64,000 nt of DNA from Arthrobacter oryzae (GCF_030812315.1 NZ_JAUSSM010000011.1:1-64000); one strand, 5' to 3'; positions 36,592 to 45,545 are shown, numbered from the stretch's first letter. Translations and numbers: made by a program. Notes: generated from the letters alone by a model not told the origin.

Positions 36592-37796
36592 GGTTCCACG
36601 CTTTTCTGTAGTTGGTCGAGGTGCTCTCCCAAGGTGCCGGTGACCGTCGGGTATCGAACAGGAGACGGTGCTTCGGGTGTCTGGACGGACAGGAAGACCA
36701 CAGCGGCGACTGCCAACGCGGCCAACACTGCCAGCGTGGCCGCCAGCCTGCCCCGTGTGCCCAACGAGCGAATGCGCAGGCCCATGCTGGTGCGTGCCGG
36801 GCTAGGCCCCGTGGAATTCACCGGAGCCGTTGTGCGCGGGCCTGTCTCCCAATCCCTAGTCCTGATGTTTTCGGGGACAGCAAGGGGCGGACGCGACGGG
36901 GGTGCGGGAAGTACCCGGGTGGGCTCCTCAGCCGTGGTGCCGGGCGCGGAGTCCGGAGAGACCAAAGCCTGCCGAAGGGCGGCCTCAAGATCAGCGGCCG
37001 TCGGACGATCCAGAGGGTTCAGTGCTGTCATCGAGGTGATGAGCCGGGACCACTCGGCGGGAACATTGCCGGGGATTTCCGGGGAACGGTGCAGGCGCGC
37101 CACGGCGGACTCAATGGCACCTCCGGGATACTCCACCGCGCCCTTAATGCATTCGAGCAATACGAGGCCAAGGGAATAGATGTCGCTGGCGGGACCAAGG
37201 TCGGTGCCGCGCGCCTGTTCCGGGCTCAGGTAGGCGGCAGTCCCCACCATGGTCCCGGTTGCGGTCAGCCGCGTGCCGTCGATGATCCTGGCGATCCCGA
37301 AATCCGTCAGTTTGGGACGCAGGGGTTCGCCCGGCCTTACCTGTACCAGCAGGATATTGGCCGGCTTGATGTCACGATGGATGATGCCCAGGTTATGGAT
37401 ATAGGCCAGGGCATCGGCCACGCCGGCTCCGATCACCGCCAGTTCATCCAGAGGCACGGGGCTGTGCCGGATCCGGGTCCGCAGGTCCTGTCCCTCAACG
37501 AGCTCCATGGTGAGGAACGGGCGCGGCTCTTCAGGCACACGGGAATCGATGCCCGCATCGAACAGCGTCACAAGGCTCGGGTGGTTCAGCGTGGCGAGGA
37601 GTTCGATCTCCGCCTCTTGGCGCTTGAGCTCGTCGGCGTCGGTGGATTGCGGGGCAAATAGCTTCAGTGCAACATCCCGGCCGAGGTTCTCGTCCCTGGC
37701 CGTGTAGACCGACGCCATGCCGCCGCGTCCGATGACCTCGCCGAGACGATAGCGGCCGCCTAGGACCTCCGCCGTATCACTGGGCGAACTCTCCAC
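36588..37796 (-). CDS. Membrane Ser/Thr protein kinase (PASTA-less PknB-like)
   Basis: 402 aa from the GTG at 37796 (GGGGACATC before it). Kinase domain 14-275: glycine loop GEVIGRGGMASVY, Lys45 in VALKLF, HRD at 140-142 (IIHRDIKPANILL), DFG at 165-167. A Pro-rich linker follows, then one membrane segment (LAATLAVLAALAVAAVVFLSV) and only about 35 outer residues, far shorter than the PASTA stalk of PknB. Phosphorylates cytosolic targets. It overlaps the lipoprotein gene by 4 bp, so the outside ligand may be sensed by that protein. Confidence 0.9.
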   Translation of the reverse strand: MESSPSDTAEVLGGRYRLGEVIGRGGMASVYTARDENLGRDVALKLFAPQSTDADELKRQEAEIELLATLNHPSLVTLFDAGIDSRVPEEPRPFLTMELVEGQDLRTRIRHSPVPLDELAVIGAGVADALAYIHNLGIIHRDIKPANILLVQVRPGEPLRPKLTDFGIARIIDGTRLTATGTMVGTAAYLSPEQARGTDLGPASDIYSLGLVLLECIKGAVEYPGGAIESAVARLHRSPEIPGNVPAEWSRLITSMTALNPLDRPTAADLEAALRQALVSPDSAPGTTAEEPTRVLPAPPSRPPLAVPENIRTRDWETGPRTTAPVNSTGPSPARTSMGLRIRSLGTRGRLAATLAVLAALAVAAVVFLSVQTPEAPSPVRYPTVTGTLGEHLDQLQKSVEP

Positions 37797-37934
37797 GATG
37801 TCCCCATCCTTTTCAGCGTTCCGTCGGAGCGCACTCCAAGAATGATACGGGGAGGGGCATGAGTTTTCATAAGGGTGCTTGGTAGTCCAATTGAAGGGAT
37901 GCCTGTGTACCGGAATCACCGCGGGCAGCGGCCT

Positions 37935-37966
37935 GGCCCGGGAGGCCTTGAGGGGCTTCCCGGGCC
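37935..37966. terminator. GC-rich hairpin downstream of the surface-protein gene
   Basis: GGCCCGGGAG, 12-base loop, CTTCCCGGGCC. Lies between the kinase start and the 3' end of the repeat protein gene, so it would act on the latter. No T run follows. Confidence 0.5.
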
Positions 37967-38038
37967 GTTCCTGTGGATATTCCTAAAGCCTGGACGGACA
38001 GGACGCGAATAGGGACCGCCATCCTGTCCGTTGCCGGA

Positions 38039-39625
38039 CTAGGCCTTCTTCCGCCGGTACAGCACCAGCATGATGGTCATGCCTGCCGCGAGGAGAAGCA
38101 GGGCCGCCGTCAACAGTTCAACGTTGGCCCCCGTGTTGGCGAGCATCTTTGCATCAGCCCCGGCCGAGGTGTTGGCGAGAGCCGCTGCGGAGGTGTTGGC
38201 GATAGCCGCTGCTGAGGTGTTGGCGTTCGTACCGGTCGGCGTTGCAGCCGTGGCATGCATGCCGGTTCCGGTAGCCGCGCCGCCGGGGTTGTTGATGCCT
38301 GGGACGATGCCGCCCGGCTCGACGCCCGTAGCGGGAGCACCCGGGTTGGTTGTACCCGGGACGGTCACACCAGGGACCGTGCCGCCGGGGACGGTTCCCC
38401 CGGTTGAAGGACCGCCGGTCGCCGGTCCGCCGATCCCCAGGTCAACACCGAGGTCGATCCCCAGGTCAATGCCAAGGTCGCCCGAGGTGTCGGTGCCCGT
38501 ATCGGTTGATCCGCCAAAACCGAGGTCGACACCCAGATCTACAGCGGTCTCAGTGCCGTTGTTGGTGCCGGTGCCGAGTCCGAGGTCTACGACTGCTGCG
38601 ACGTCGGCAGTGGTGTTGTCGGTACCCGTGGCGCCGCTCCCGTTGCCGAGGTTGACGTCTACGACGGCGGCGACGTCAGCGGTGGTGTTGTCGGTTCCGG
38701 CGGTGCCGTTGTTGGTGCCGACTCCGAGGTCTACGACGGCGGCGAGGTCAGCGGTAGTGGTGTTGTCGGTTCCTGTCGTTCCACCGTTGCCGAGGTTGAG
38801 GTCGACGATTGCGCCGAGGTCAGCCGTGGTGTTGTCGGTTCCGGCGGTGCCGTTGTTGATGCCGAGTCCGAGGTCTACGACGGCGGCTACGTCGGCGGTG
38901 GTGTTGTCGGTTCCGGCGGTGCCGTTGTTGGTTCCGAGTCCGAGGTCTACGACGGCGGCTACGTCGGCGGTGGTGTTGTCGGTTCCGGCGGTGCCGTTGT
39001 TGGTTCCGAGTCCGAGGTCTACGACTGCGGCGACGTCGGCGGTGGTGTTGTCGGTTCCTGTCGTTCCGCCGGTGCCGTTGTTGGTTCCGAGTCCCAGGTC
39101 TACGACGGCGGCTACGTCGGCGGTGGTTGTGTCAGGTCCTGTCGTTCCGCCACCACCGTTGCCGAGGTTGACGTCTACGACGGCAGCGACGTCGGCAGTG
39201 GTCGTATCCGATCCTGCCGTACCCACGCTGCCGTTGGCGAGGTTGACGTCCACGACGGCGGCTACGTCGGCGGTGGTCGTATCCGCTCCTGCCGTACCCA
39301 CGCTGCCATTGCCGAGGTTGACGTCCACGACGGCAGCGACATCGGCAGCGGTCGTATCCGATCCTGCCGTACCCGCGCTGCCGTTGCCGAGATTGATGTC
39401 GACAACTGCGCCAAGATCGGCGGTGGTGTTTTCCGGCGTTGAGTCACCCAGTAGGCCCAACGACGAGTTTGCGGCAACAGCCGCTGAGACCGTGGCGGTA
39501 GTGCCGGATGTGAGACCATCCGTCCCGCTCGTTGTATCCGCTGCGCTGGCAGCGGTTGTGCCGAGGGCTAATAGCCCTCCGGCAAAGAGGGTGCTGAGCA
39601 GCCCTCTGCTGATATTTGCGTGCAT
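38039..39625 (-). CDS. Repeat-rich cell-wall-anchored surface protein (LAxTG)
   Basis: 528 aa. Signal peptide to about residue 28 (TTAASAA). Twelve units of a 21-27-residue repeat follow, core TADVAAVVD, alternating between VNLGNGS and LGLGTNNG versions and joined by TGTDNTT. Then a DLG-repeat (LGIDLGIDLGVDLGIGG), a Pro/Gly/Val region with collagen-like PGG spacing, an ANTSAAA repeat, and the sorting signal LANTGAN, membrane segment LLTAALLLLAAGMTIMLVLY and RRKKA. LAxTG is the class E sortase motif of actinobacteria. TTCAGGAGAAATCACA precedes the ATG. The upstream gene on the same strand ends 83 bp before. Likely an adhesin or stalk. Confidence 0.85.
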   Translation of the reverse strand: MHANISRGLLSTLFAGGLLALGTTAASAADTTSGTDGLTSGTTATVSAAVAANSSLGLLGDSTPENTTADLGAVVDINLGNGSAGTAGSDTTAADVAAVVDVNLGNGSVGTAGADTTTADVAAVVDVNLANGSVGTAGSDTTTADVAAVVDVNLGNGGGGTTGPDTTTADVAAVVDLGLGTNNGTGGTTGTDNTTADVAAVVDLGLGTNNGTAGTDNTTADVAAVVDLGLGTNNGTAGTDNTTADVAAVVDLGLGINNGTAGTDNTTADLGAIVDLNLGNGGTTGTDNTTTADLAAVVDLGVGTNNGTAGTDNTTADVAAVVDVNLGNGSGATGTDNTTADVAAVVDLGLGTGTNNGTETAVDLGVDLGFGGSTDTGTDTSGDLGIDLGIDLGVDLGIGGPATGGPSTGGTVPGGTVPGVTVPGTTNPGAPATGVEPGGIVPGINNPGGAATGTGMHATAATPTGTNANTSAAAIANTSAAALANTSAGADAKMLANTGANVELLTAALLLLAAGMTIMLVLYRRKKA

Positions 39626-39708
39626 TGTGATTTCTCCTGAAAGTTGTTGTTGGGCGCCCAAGGCAGCCCGAATGGCCGTTTTCCGCGCACAGGCGCAGAA
39701 GGGCCCAA

Positions 39709-40716
39709 CTAGTCAGGAGATGAACCGGGGTCGAAAGACACCGGTGCGGGGGAACTTTGCAGGGGGCCGCTGACGGGGAATACACCAGTCAGGGGAACGT
39801 TCAGGTGGAAAGTTGATAGCCAGGCGGAGCCGCCGGGGCCGGCGCCTGACGACTGGCTGGTCCCCGAACCGGAGCCGGGAACAGCCGGAGGCTCATGAGG
39901 GACCGGAGCGCCGCCAGCGTTACCGGGGGATTCGAAGTTCCCAGCAGGCGAGGTGGAAGACCGCGCCGAGCCAAGGTTGGCGACCGGCAACGACACCGCG
40001 TGCTCGGACGTTACCGACGGCCCGGAACTAAGGAGGTCAGCGCCAAACCGCGCTCCCGGGGCCGGCCCGGCTCCGGTACCGCCGTCGAAAGCGGAAGAAT
40101 CCGTAACAGCCGCAAGGCTGGGGGCCAGGGCTTCACTGCCCGGAATGGGAGGTGAGAGCGTATGCGTGCCCGGAAGCAGCTCGCCTACCGGTTCAAGAAC
40201 GGGCTCTAGAACGGGCAGGGCCTCGCTCGCGGCGGGCAAAACGGTGTGGGCGGCTTCAGTCGCAATTGTGTCGGCGGCCGCGACCGCCGGTGCTGTGACC
40301 GTGCCGACGGTGCCGCTGGGCACAATTTGGTTCACCACCGGAACAGCTTCGATGAGGTAGTCCACGGTGCCGGTTGCCGCCCCGGTGAGAGGCTGAAGCA
40401 GACCCGCTGGTTCGGGGACCACTGGCCGGGTCGGAGGTGCCGCAACAGCAGGTGCGGCGACGCTAGGTGCCTGCACCGCCTCGGGACGGACAGCGTGCAC
40501 CACGGAGGCCAGGGTGTCGTTGACGGGGGTAGCGGCAGTGCCGGCCACCGATGAAAGGGACGAGCTGATGCCGCCCAAGAGTGAACCTGGATCTGATGTC
40601 GAATCGGCGTTGGCGGCAGGTGCTGAAAGCGTCAGCCATGCCGTTGCTGCCGCGCCTGCAAGAAGCAGCGGACGGAGCGTGCGCCATGGAAAACGTGCTG
40701 ATTCCATCCGCAACAC
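39709..40716 (-). CDS. Secreted Ala/Pro-rich protein ending SFDPGSSPD
   Basis: 335 aa. Signal peptide (LRPLLLAGAAATAWLTLSAPAANA) with cleavage near AANADS. The mature part is Ala/Val/Pro/Gly-rich with little order: LASVVHAVRPEAVQAP, PVLEPVLEPVGELLPG, then Gly/Ser-rich. It ends in SFDPGSSPD, as does the protein at 18689-19702; the rest shows little similarity beyond composition. GTG at 40716 is preferred because GAGGAG stands seven bases before it; ATG at 40707 is possible. Function unknown. Confidence 0.8.
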   Translation of the reverse strand: MLRMESARFPWRTLRPLLLAGAAATAWLTLSAPAANADSTSDPGSLLGGISSSLSSVAGTAATPVNDTLASVVHAVRPEAVQAPSVAAPAVAAPPTRPVVPEPAGLLQPLTGAATGTVDYLIEAVPVVNQIVPSGTVGTVTAPAVAAADTIATEAAHTVLPAASEALPVLEPVLEPVGELLPGTHTLSPPIPGSEALAPSLAAVTDSSAFDGGTGAGPAPGARFGADLLSSGPSVTSEHAVSLPVANLGSARSSTSPAGNFESPGNAGGAPVPHEPPAVPGSGSGTSQSSGAGPGGSAWLSTFHLNVPLTGVFPVSGPLQSSPAPVSFDPGSSPD

Positions 40717-40839
40717 ACCCCGATGCTCCTCGAAAAATCGACGATTGCCTACAGCCTAGGCACGACCAAGAGCAGGAGTCCAGACCTTTCCGGCTTATAG
40801 TCCGGCGAATTGAGTATTTTCCGGCGGAGATCAATCCGG

Positions 40840-41910
40840 TCAGTGTGCATCATTCGGGTAGCTCACGCCGAGCTGGGCGCGCACGCCGTCGAACAGCCTC
40901 ATGACATTCAGCGAATCCTCAAGCGGCATGACCGGGCTCTCCGTGAGTCCCTGCTGGACGCATCGGGTGACCTCGCGGAGCTCGTAGCTGTAGCCACGGC
41001 CCACCACGTCGAAGCGTTCGACCCTCGGGTCATCCATGCCGATTCTTACAAGCAGCTCCCTGGGGTTATTGATTGAGCCGATGGACTGCAAATACCCCAG
41101 GTTTCCAGCGACGGTGGCAGTTCGCGGACCGTAGGCAGTGAGCGACGACGTCAGCTGGGCCTGGGCTCCATGGTGGTATCCGAGTGTCAACGCGTTCTGG
41201 GCATCCACGCCGTCGTCGTTCACGGTGCCGGTGGCACTAACGGACTGGGGCAGGCCCAACGTTCCCAGCGCCCACAACAGCGGGTAAACGGTCAGGTCAA
41301 GCAGTGCGCCGCCGCCGTCCTTAAGGGCCCAGATACGTGCGGTGGGGGAGTAGACCGCCGGGAAGCCGAGATCCGCGGTGACCCACTGGACAGCTCCGAG
41401 TTCCCCGGACGCGGCGATATCGAACGCACGCTGCATGCTGGGCAGGAACCGGCTCCACATGGCTTCCATCAGGAAGAGCTTCCTGGAACGGGCAAGGGCC
41501 ACGAGCTCGGCAGCTTCCCGCGCGTTGATGGTCAGGGCCTTTTCGCACAGCACGTGCTTGCCTGCTTTGAGTGCCGCCAGTGCAACTTCGTAGTGCTGGG
41601 CGTGTGGAGTGGCCACATAGACAACGTCCACGGAGCTGTCCGCCAACAGCCGCTGGTAGCCTGTGCCGATGGAGTCGTCACCGTACGATTTGGCAAAACC
41701 GTACTTGGCCGCGAACGCATCAGCCGTAGCCTGGGTCCTGGAGCTGACCGCGTAGAGTTCCGCATCGGCGAGATGGGCGAGGTCCTGCACCACTAACTGG
41801 GCAATGCCGCCTGTTGCTACTACTCCCCACCGCAGCGTGCGTCCTGTGGCGGAACGGGGATCCTGGTCGGACTGGCTGAACAGCCACGGCTGCGCGATGG
41901 GGGCACTCAT
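40840..41910 (-). CDS. Gfo/Idh/MocA-family oxidoreductase
   Basis: 356 aa. Rossmann domain RWGVVATGGIAQLVVQDLAH, the family signature CEKALTINAREA with the catalytic Lys in the EK(A/P) motif, then a mixed alpha/beta domain (AVQWVTADLGFPAVYSPTARIW) and C-terminal GVRAQLGVSYPN. Reduces or oxidises a sugar, inositol or trans-diol type substrate with NAD(P). Its upstream flank carries the second 32-bp array. Confidence 0.9.
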   Translation of the reverse strand: MSAPIAQPWLFSQSDQDPRSATGRTLRWGVVATGGIAQLVVQDLAHLADAELYAVSSRTQATADAFAAKYGFAKSYGDDSIGTGYQRLLADSSVDVVYVATPHAQHYEVALAALKAGKHVLCEKALTINAREAAELVALARSRKLFLMEAMWSRFLPSMQRAFDIAASGELGAVQWVTADLGFPAVYSPTARIWALKDGGGALLDLTVYPLLWALGTLGLPQSVSATGTVNDDGVDAQNALTLGYHHGAQAQLTSSLTAYGPRTATVAGNLGYLQSIGSINNPRELLVRIGMDDPRVERFDVVGRGYSYELREVTRCVQQGLTESPVMPLEDSLNVMRLFDGVRAQLGVSYPNDAH

Positions 41911-41920
41911 TGTGCCATCC

Positions 41921-42042
41921 TCTCACTCAGCTGGGAGAGCGTTCAGGAAATACGCGCAGGTACTGAGAGAGCGTCCGAATATTTCATGCAAGAAGTGAGA
42001 GAGCGTCGGTTCAAAGGCAGCAGGAGCTGAGAGAGGGTTCCT
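41921..42042. repeat. 32-bp-period repeat array, second locus
   Basis: Four direct copies of the GAGAGAGC core start at 41933, 41965, 41997 and 42029, exactly 32 bp apart. A reverse-form copy (TCTCACT) starts at 41921. Between cores the sequence differs from unit to unit (TCAGGAAATACGC; CCGAATATTTCATGC; GGTTCAAAGGCAGC). It fills the gap between the oxidoreductase start and the ABC ATPase stop. Confidence 0.85.
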
Positions 42043-42064
42043 TCGACCCTCCCTCAGCCGCCGC

Positions 42065-42772
42065 TTACGAAGAGGCGGCCGCTCCGACACTGGCACGAGC
42101 CGGCTCTTCGACAAGGCGCCCCTGCTGCAGCCGGAACCGGCGGTCCGTCTTGTTGGCGAGCGAGCGGTCGTGCGTAACCACCAGGATGGTGGTGTTGTGG
42201 TCGTGGCTCAGCGAACTGAGGAGCTCGATGATGTGCTCGCCGGTCTGCTCATCCAGGTTGCCCGTGGGCTCGTCAGCGAGGATGAGCTTGGGCTCGTTGG
42301 CCAGTGCCCGGGCAATCGCCACACGCTGCTGCTCCCCGCCGGACAGGCGGTTGATGCGGCGCACGTGCTTCTCCGGATCCAGCTGCACTTGCTCCAGCAG
42401 TTCCTTGGCCCGTGCAAGCCGCGCGGCCTTCCGGATCCCGGCGAACTCCATCGGCAGCATCACGTTGTCCACCGCCGACAGGTTGGGGATCAGGTTGAAC
42501 TGCTGGAACACGAAGCCGATGTCGCGGCGCCGGTATTCGGTCAGCTTGCCGTCCGGCATGCTGGCCAGGCTGACGCCGTTGACGACGACGTCTCCGCTGG
42601 TGGGCTTGTCCAGCGCTCCCAGCAGGGACAGCAGGGTGCTCTTGCCGCTGCCGCTCTTGCCCACGATGGAGGCGAGCGTGCCCTGTTCGAGTTCGAAGCT
42701 GACGTCGTTGACGGGTTTGATGGTGCGGTCGCCGGACTTGAAGGTGCGGACGAGGTTCTTGACTTCGATCAT
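42065..42772 (-). CDS. MacB/LolD-type ABC transporter ATP-binding protein
   Basis: 235 aa. Walker A GKSGSGKST, Q loop FVFQQFNLIPNLS, signature LSGGEQQRVAIARALA, Walker B LILADEPTGNLDEQ, H loop VVTHDRS. This is the MacB-type exporter subgroup. Together with the permease encoded 2 bp upstream it forms an extracytoplasmic-type ABC exporter, usually for peptides or lipoproteins; the substrate is unknown. Confidence 0.92.
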   Translation of the reverse strand: MIEVKNLVRTFKSGDRTIKPVNDVSFELEQGTLASIVGKSGSGKSTLLSLLGALDKPTSGDVVVNGVSLASMPDGKLTEYRRRDIGFVFQQFNLIPNLSAVDNVMLPMEFAGIRKAARLARAKELLEQVQLDPEKHVRRINRLSGGEQQRVAIARALANEPKLILADEPTGNLDEQTGEHIIELLSSLSHDHNTTILVVTHDRSLANKTDRRFRLQQGRLVEEPARASVGAAASS

Positions 42773-42774
42773 GG

Positions 42775-44232
42775 CTACTCTCCTCGGAGGACTTCGATGG
42801 GGCGGATGCGGGCGGTAAGAAGTGCGGGGACAAGTGCTCCGATGATGGCGACGCCGAACACTGCTGCGATGCCGGCGGCGATCACACCGGGCGAGGCGCT
42901 CGCGGTGACGGTGGTCAGCAGCTGGGACGCTCCGCCGAACGGCCCCCCAGAGGGAAGACCAGCGCCGCCGGGGAAACCGGCCGCCCCGCCGGGCATGCCG
43001 CGCCCGGTGGTCGCCGCCGTCGTACTGCTGTTGGAGCTGATCAGCGCGGAGGCGATGCCACCGCTGGCGAAGGAAGCGACGGCGGCACCCACCACGCTGC
43101 CGAGCGCCACCAGGACCAGCGCCTCAAGGACGAACTGGAATCCGATGGTGCGGTTGGGGGCGCCGATCGCCTTGAGCACTCCGATTTCACGGCGGCGCTC
43201 GCGGACCAGCATCACCATGATCAGGAGAATGATCAGGCCGGCCGTGCCCAGCGCCGCAACGAACGCGATGAACGAGATGTTCTTGACGCTGTCCAGCGAG
43301 CTGACGGCCGTCTCGAGGTTCTGGCCCTGAGTGACGTCAGCCTTGTCGGTGCCGAGCGCGGACTGCAGGGCGGTCTTGGTGGAATCGACGTTTTCCAGGG
43401 TGTCGACGGTGACGATCATGGTGGACAGCTCACCGGGCAGTTCGGCCAGCGTCTGGGCGGAGGAAAGCGTGATGTACAGGGCGTTGTTGCCGAACGTGGT
43501 GCCAGCGTCGAACAGGCCGGCCACGGTGTAGGTCTTGTCGTTGATGGTGAATGTGGAGCCCACCTTCAGCCCGTTCTTTTCGGCGAGGGTGGTGCCCAGG
43601 AGCGCGTTGGTGGATTCTGCGGTGTAGTCGCCCAGGCCGGTGCCTTCCGTGATCTCGAGGGCCTTGCCGGTGCTGTCCACCTCAGCGCCGATGCCCGTCG
43701 CCGTGATCGGGAGGCTGCGGACGGGCTGGGTGGCAGCGGTGCTGCCGGTGGTTCCTTCAGCGGCCTGGTTGCGGCCGCCGAGCGTTCCGGCGTCGACGGC
43801 GGCGGTGAGGCTGGTGGTCAGCGTGGTGGTGGTCTGCCCGCCCGGTCCGCCCTGGCCGCCACCGGGACCGGCTGCCTGGGTTCCGGCTCCTTGGGTTCCG
43901 GCGGCGGACTGTGCGGCGGCTTCGGTGGCATTGCGCAGACGCAGCGCCTTGGTGCCGACGACGGAGCTTACGTTGGGTACTGCGGCAGCGGTTGCGGCCT
44001 GCTCTGCCGTGAGCGGCTCGCCGCCGCCCTCGAAGCCCTGGCCGCCGGCCGGGTTGACGGTCAGTACGGTACCCACCGATGCGTTCAGTTCGGTGACTTT
44101 GGCGGCCACCGCCTGGTTGGCTACCAGCATGGACAGGGCCAGGCTGATCGCCACGGCCAACACCGCCACCACGGCCCCGGTTCGGACCTTGTTTCTGAAG
44201 GCATTGCCTACACTTCGGGCGAGGACGCTCAC
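42775..44232 (-). CDS. MacB-type ABC transporter permease (FtsX domain)
   Basis: 485 aa from GTG 44232 (AGGAGTACC before it). Membrane segment 1 near residues 20-40, then a long extracellular domain (about 45-315) rich in Gly/Ala/Gln (GTQGAGTQAAGPGGGQGGPGG), then three membrane segments (ISFIAFVAALGTAGLIILLIMV, LEALVLVALGSVVGAAVASFA, VFGVAIIGALVPALLTA). The FtsX layout with a large outer loop is typical of MacB exporters. Pairs with the ATPase. Confidence 0.88.
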   Translation of the reverse strand: MSVLARSVGNAFRNKVRTGAVVAVLAVAISLALSMLVANQAVAAKVTELNASVGTVLTVNPAGGQGFEGGGEPLTAEQAATAAAVPNVSSVVGTKALRLRNATEAAAQSAAGTQGAGTQAAGPGGGQGGPGGQTTTTLTTSLTAAVDAGTLGGRNQAAEGTTGSTAATQPVRSLPITATGIGAEVDSTGKALEITEGTGLGDYTAESTNALLGTTLAEKNGLKVGSTFTINDKTYTVAGLFDAGTTFGNNALYITLSSAQTLAELPGELSTMIVTVDTLENVDSTKTALQSALGTDKADVTQGQNLETAVSSLDSVKNISFIAFVAALGTAGLIILLIMVMLVRERRREIGVLKAIGAPNRTIGFQFVLEALVLVALGSVVGAAVASFASGGIASALISSNSSTTAATTGRGMPGGAAGFPGGAGLPSGGPFGGASQLLTTVTASASPGVIAAGIAAVFGVAIIGALVPALLTARIRPIEVLRGE

Positions 44233-44367
44233 GGTACTCCTAGGATCTCGTGCCGGACGGGATGACCGGCTTGCTGATCCCACAGTGGCGGGCGCGGCTG
44301 TGCGGAGGACGGGCCGAAGCTATGTTTGCGCTGTGAAGGTCCGGCGGTGCGGTCCGGGGAGAATGCG

Positions 44368-44408
44368 AAGGGCCCCGGTCCCACCCTGTCGGGTGGGCCG
44401 GGGCCCTT
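44368..44408 (-). terminator. Terminator of the ChvE-type sugar operon
   Basis: AAGGGCCCCGG-CCCACCC, loop GACA, GGGTGGG-ACCGGGGCCCTT on the minus strand. A long GC stem (18 bp with one mismatch), 40 bp after the binding-protein gene. No T run. Confidence 0.8.
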
Positions 44409-44447
44409 GGCTTGCAGGCGCCGAAACGCGGCCTATGCAGTGATCGA

Positions 44448-45545
44448 CTACTTGGTGATCGGGCCGAGGACCGGATCGTCGACGTAGGCCGTCTTGACGT
44501 TCTCCTTGGTCACGATGACCGGCTCGAGCAGGTAGGCCGGAACGGTCTTGACCGTGTTGTTGTAGGACTTGTCATCGTTGATCTCAGGCGTCTTGCCGGC
44601 CTGGATGTCCTTGACCATGGTGATCGCGTGCTCAACGAGCTTGCGGGTGTCCTTGTTGATGGTGGAGTACTGCTCGCCGGCCATGATCGACTTGACGGAC
44701 TCAACCTCGGAGTCCTGGCCGGTGATGACCGGAAGCGGCTTGCCAGCAGCCTTGACGGACGTCAGGACTGCACGCGCCAGGGTGTCGTTCGGGGACAGGA
44801 CGCCGTCCAGGGAAGCGGTGCCGTAGCTGCCGGTCAGCAGGGTGTCGGCCCGACGCTGGGCGTTCTCCGCCTTCCAGCCCTGGGTAACGGCCTGCCCGAA
44901 CGAAGTCTGGCCGGACACTACCTTCAGCGTCCCGTCGTCGATCTTCGGCTGGAGGATGCTCATGGCGCCGTCGAAGAAGACCTTCGCGTTGGCGTCATCC
45001 GGAGAACCGGCGAACAGTTCGATGTTGTACGGGCCGGAAGGCTTCTTGGCCTTCATGCCGTCCAGCAGCGCCTGGCCCTGGAGTTCACCCACCTTGAAGT
45101 TGTCGTAGGCCACGTAGTAATCCACGTTCTCGGTGTTAAGGAGCAGGCGGTCGTAGGCGATGATGGTGGCGCCGGAGTCCTTGGCCTGCTTGAGCTGGGT
45201 ACCCAGCTGGGCGCCGTCGATGGCACCCACGATGATGACCTTTGCACCCTTGGTGACCATGGCGCTGATCTGGTTCTGCTGCTCGGAGACGCCGCCGTTG
45301 GCGAACTGCACGTCGGCCTTGAAGCCGGCTCCGTTCAGGCCGTCGTTGAACAGCTTCTCGGCCAGCACCCAGTTTTCACTGGTCTTCTGGGGGAGCGCGA
45401 CGCCGATCGAGGAGTTCTGGGGGAATGCCTCGCCGCCCGTGCCACCACCCGTGGTGCCGGTTTCGGAGCGGCCGCAGGCTGTCAGCGCCAGTGCCGCAAT
45501 AGCAGCGATTGCTGCTGCCTTTCCTGCTTTACCAATCATTTGCAT
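44448..45545 (-). CDS. chvE: ChvE-type multiple-monosaccharide binding lipoprotein
   Basis: About 365 aa. Lipoprotein signal ending LALTACGRSE. The mature part follows ChvE closely: IGVALPQKTSENWVLAEK, VIIVGAIDGAQLG, NVDYYVAYDNFKVGELQGQALL, AGSPDDANAKVFFDGAMSILQP, VITGQDSEVESVKSIMAGEQYSTI, PAYLLEPVIVTKENV. ChvE binds arabinose, xylose, galactose, glucose and fucose; the exact preference is unknown here. GTG at 45557 is an alternative start. Last gene of the three-gene operon on this strand. Confidence 0.92.
   Translation of the reverse strand: MQMIGKAGKAAAIAAIAALALTACGRSETGTTGGGTGGEAFPQNSSIGVALPQKTSENWVLAEKLFNDGLNGAGFKADVQFANGGVSEQQNQISAMVTKGAKVIIVGAIDGAQLGTQLKQAKDSGATIIAYDRLLLNTENVDYYVAYDNFKVGELQGQALLDGMKAKKPSGPYNIELFAGSPDDANAKVFFDGAMSILQPKIDDGTLKVVSGQTSFGQAVTQGWKAENAQRRADTLLTGSYGTASLDGVLSPNDTLARAVLTSVKAAGKPLPVITGQDSEVESVKSIMAGEQYSTINKDTRKLVEHAITMVKDIQAGKTPEINDDKSYNNTVKTVPAYLLEPVIVTKENVKTAYVDDPVLGPITK

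Noticed and set aside
38070..39773. 567-aa frame on the plus strand opposite the repeat protein
   Set aside because: It is the mirror of the repeats (Pro/Arg/Ser/Thr/Val only), with no ribosome site or signal; the minus-strand frame has signal peptide, sorting signal and a ribosome site.
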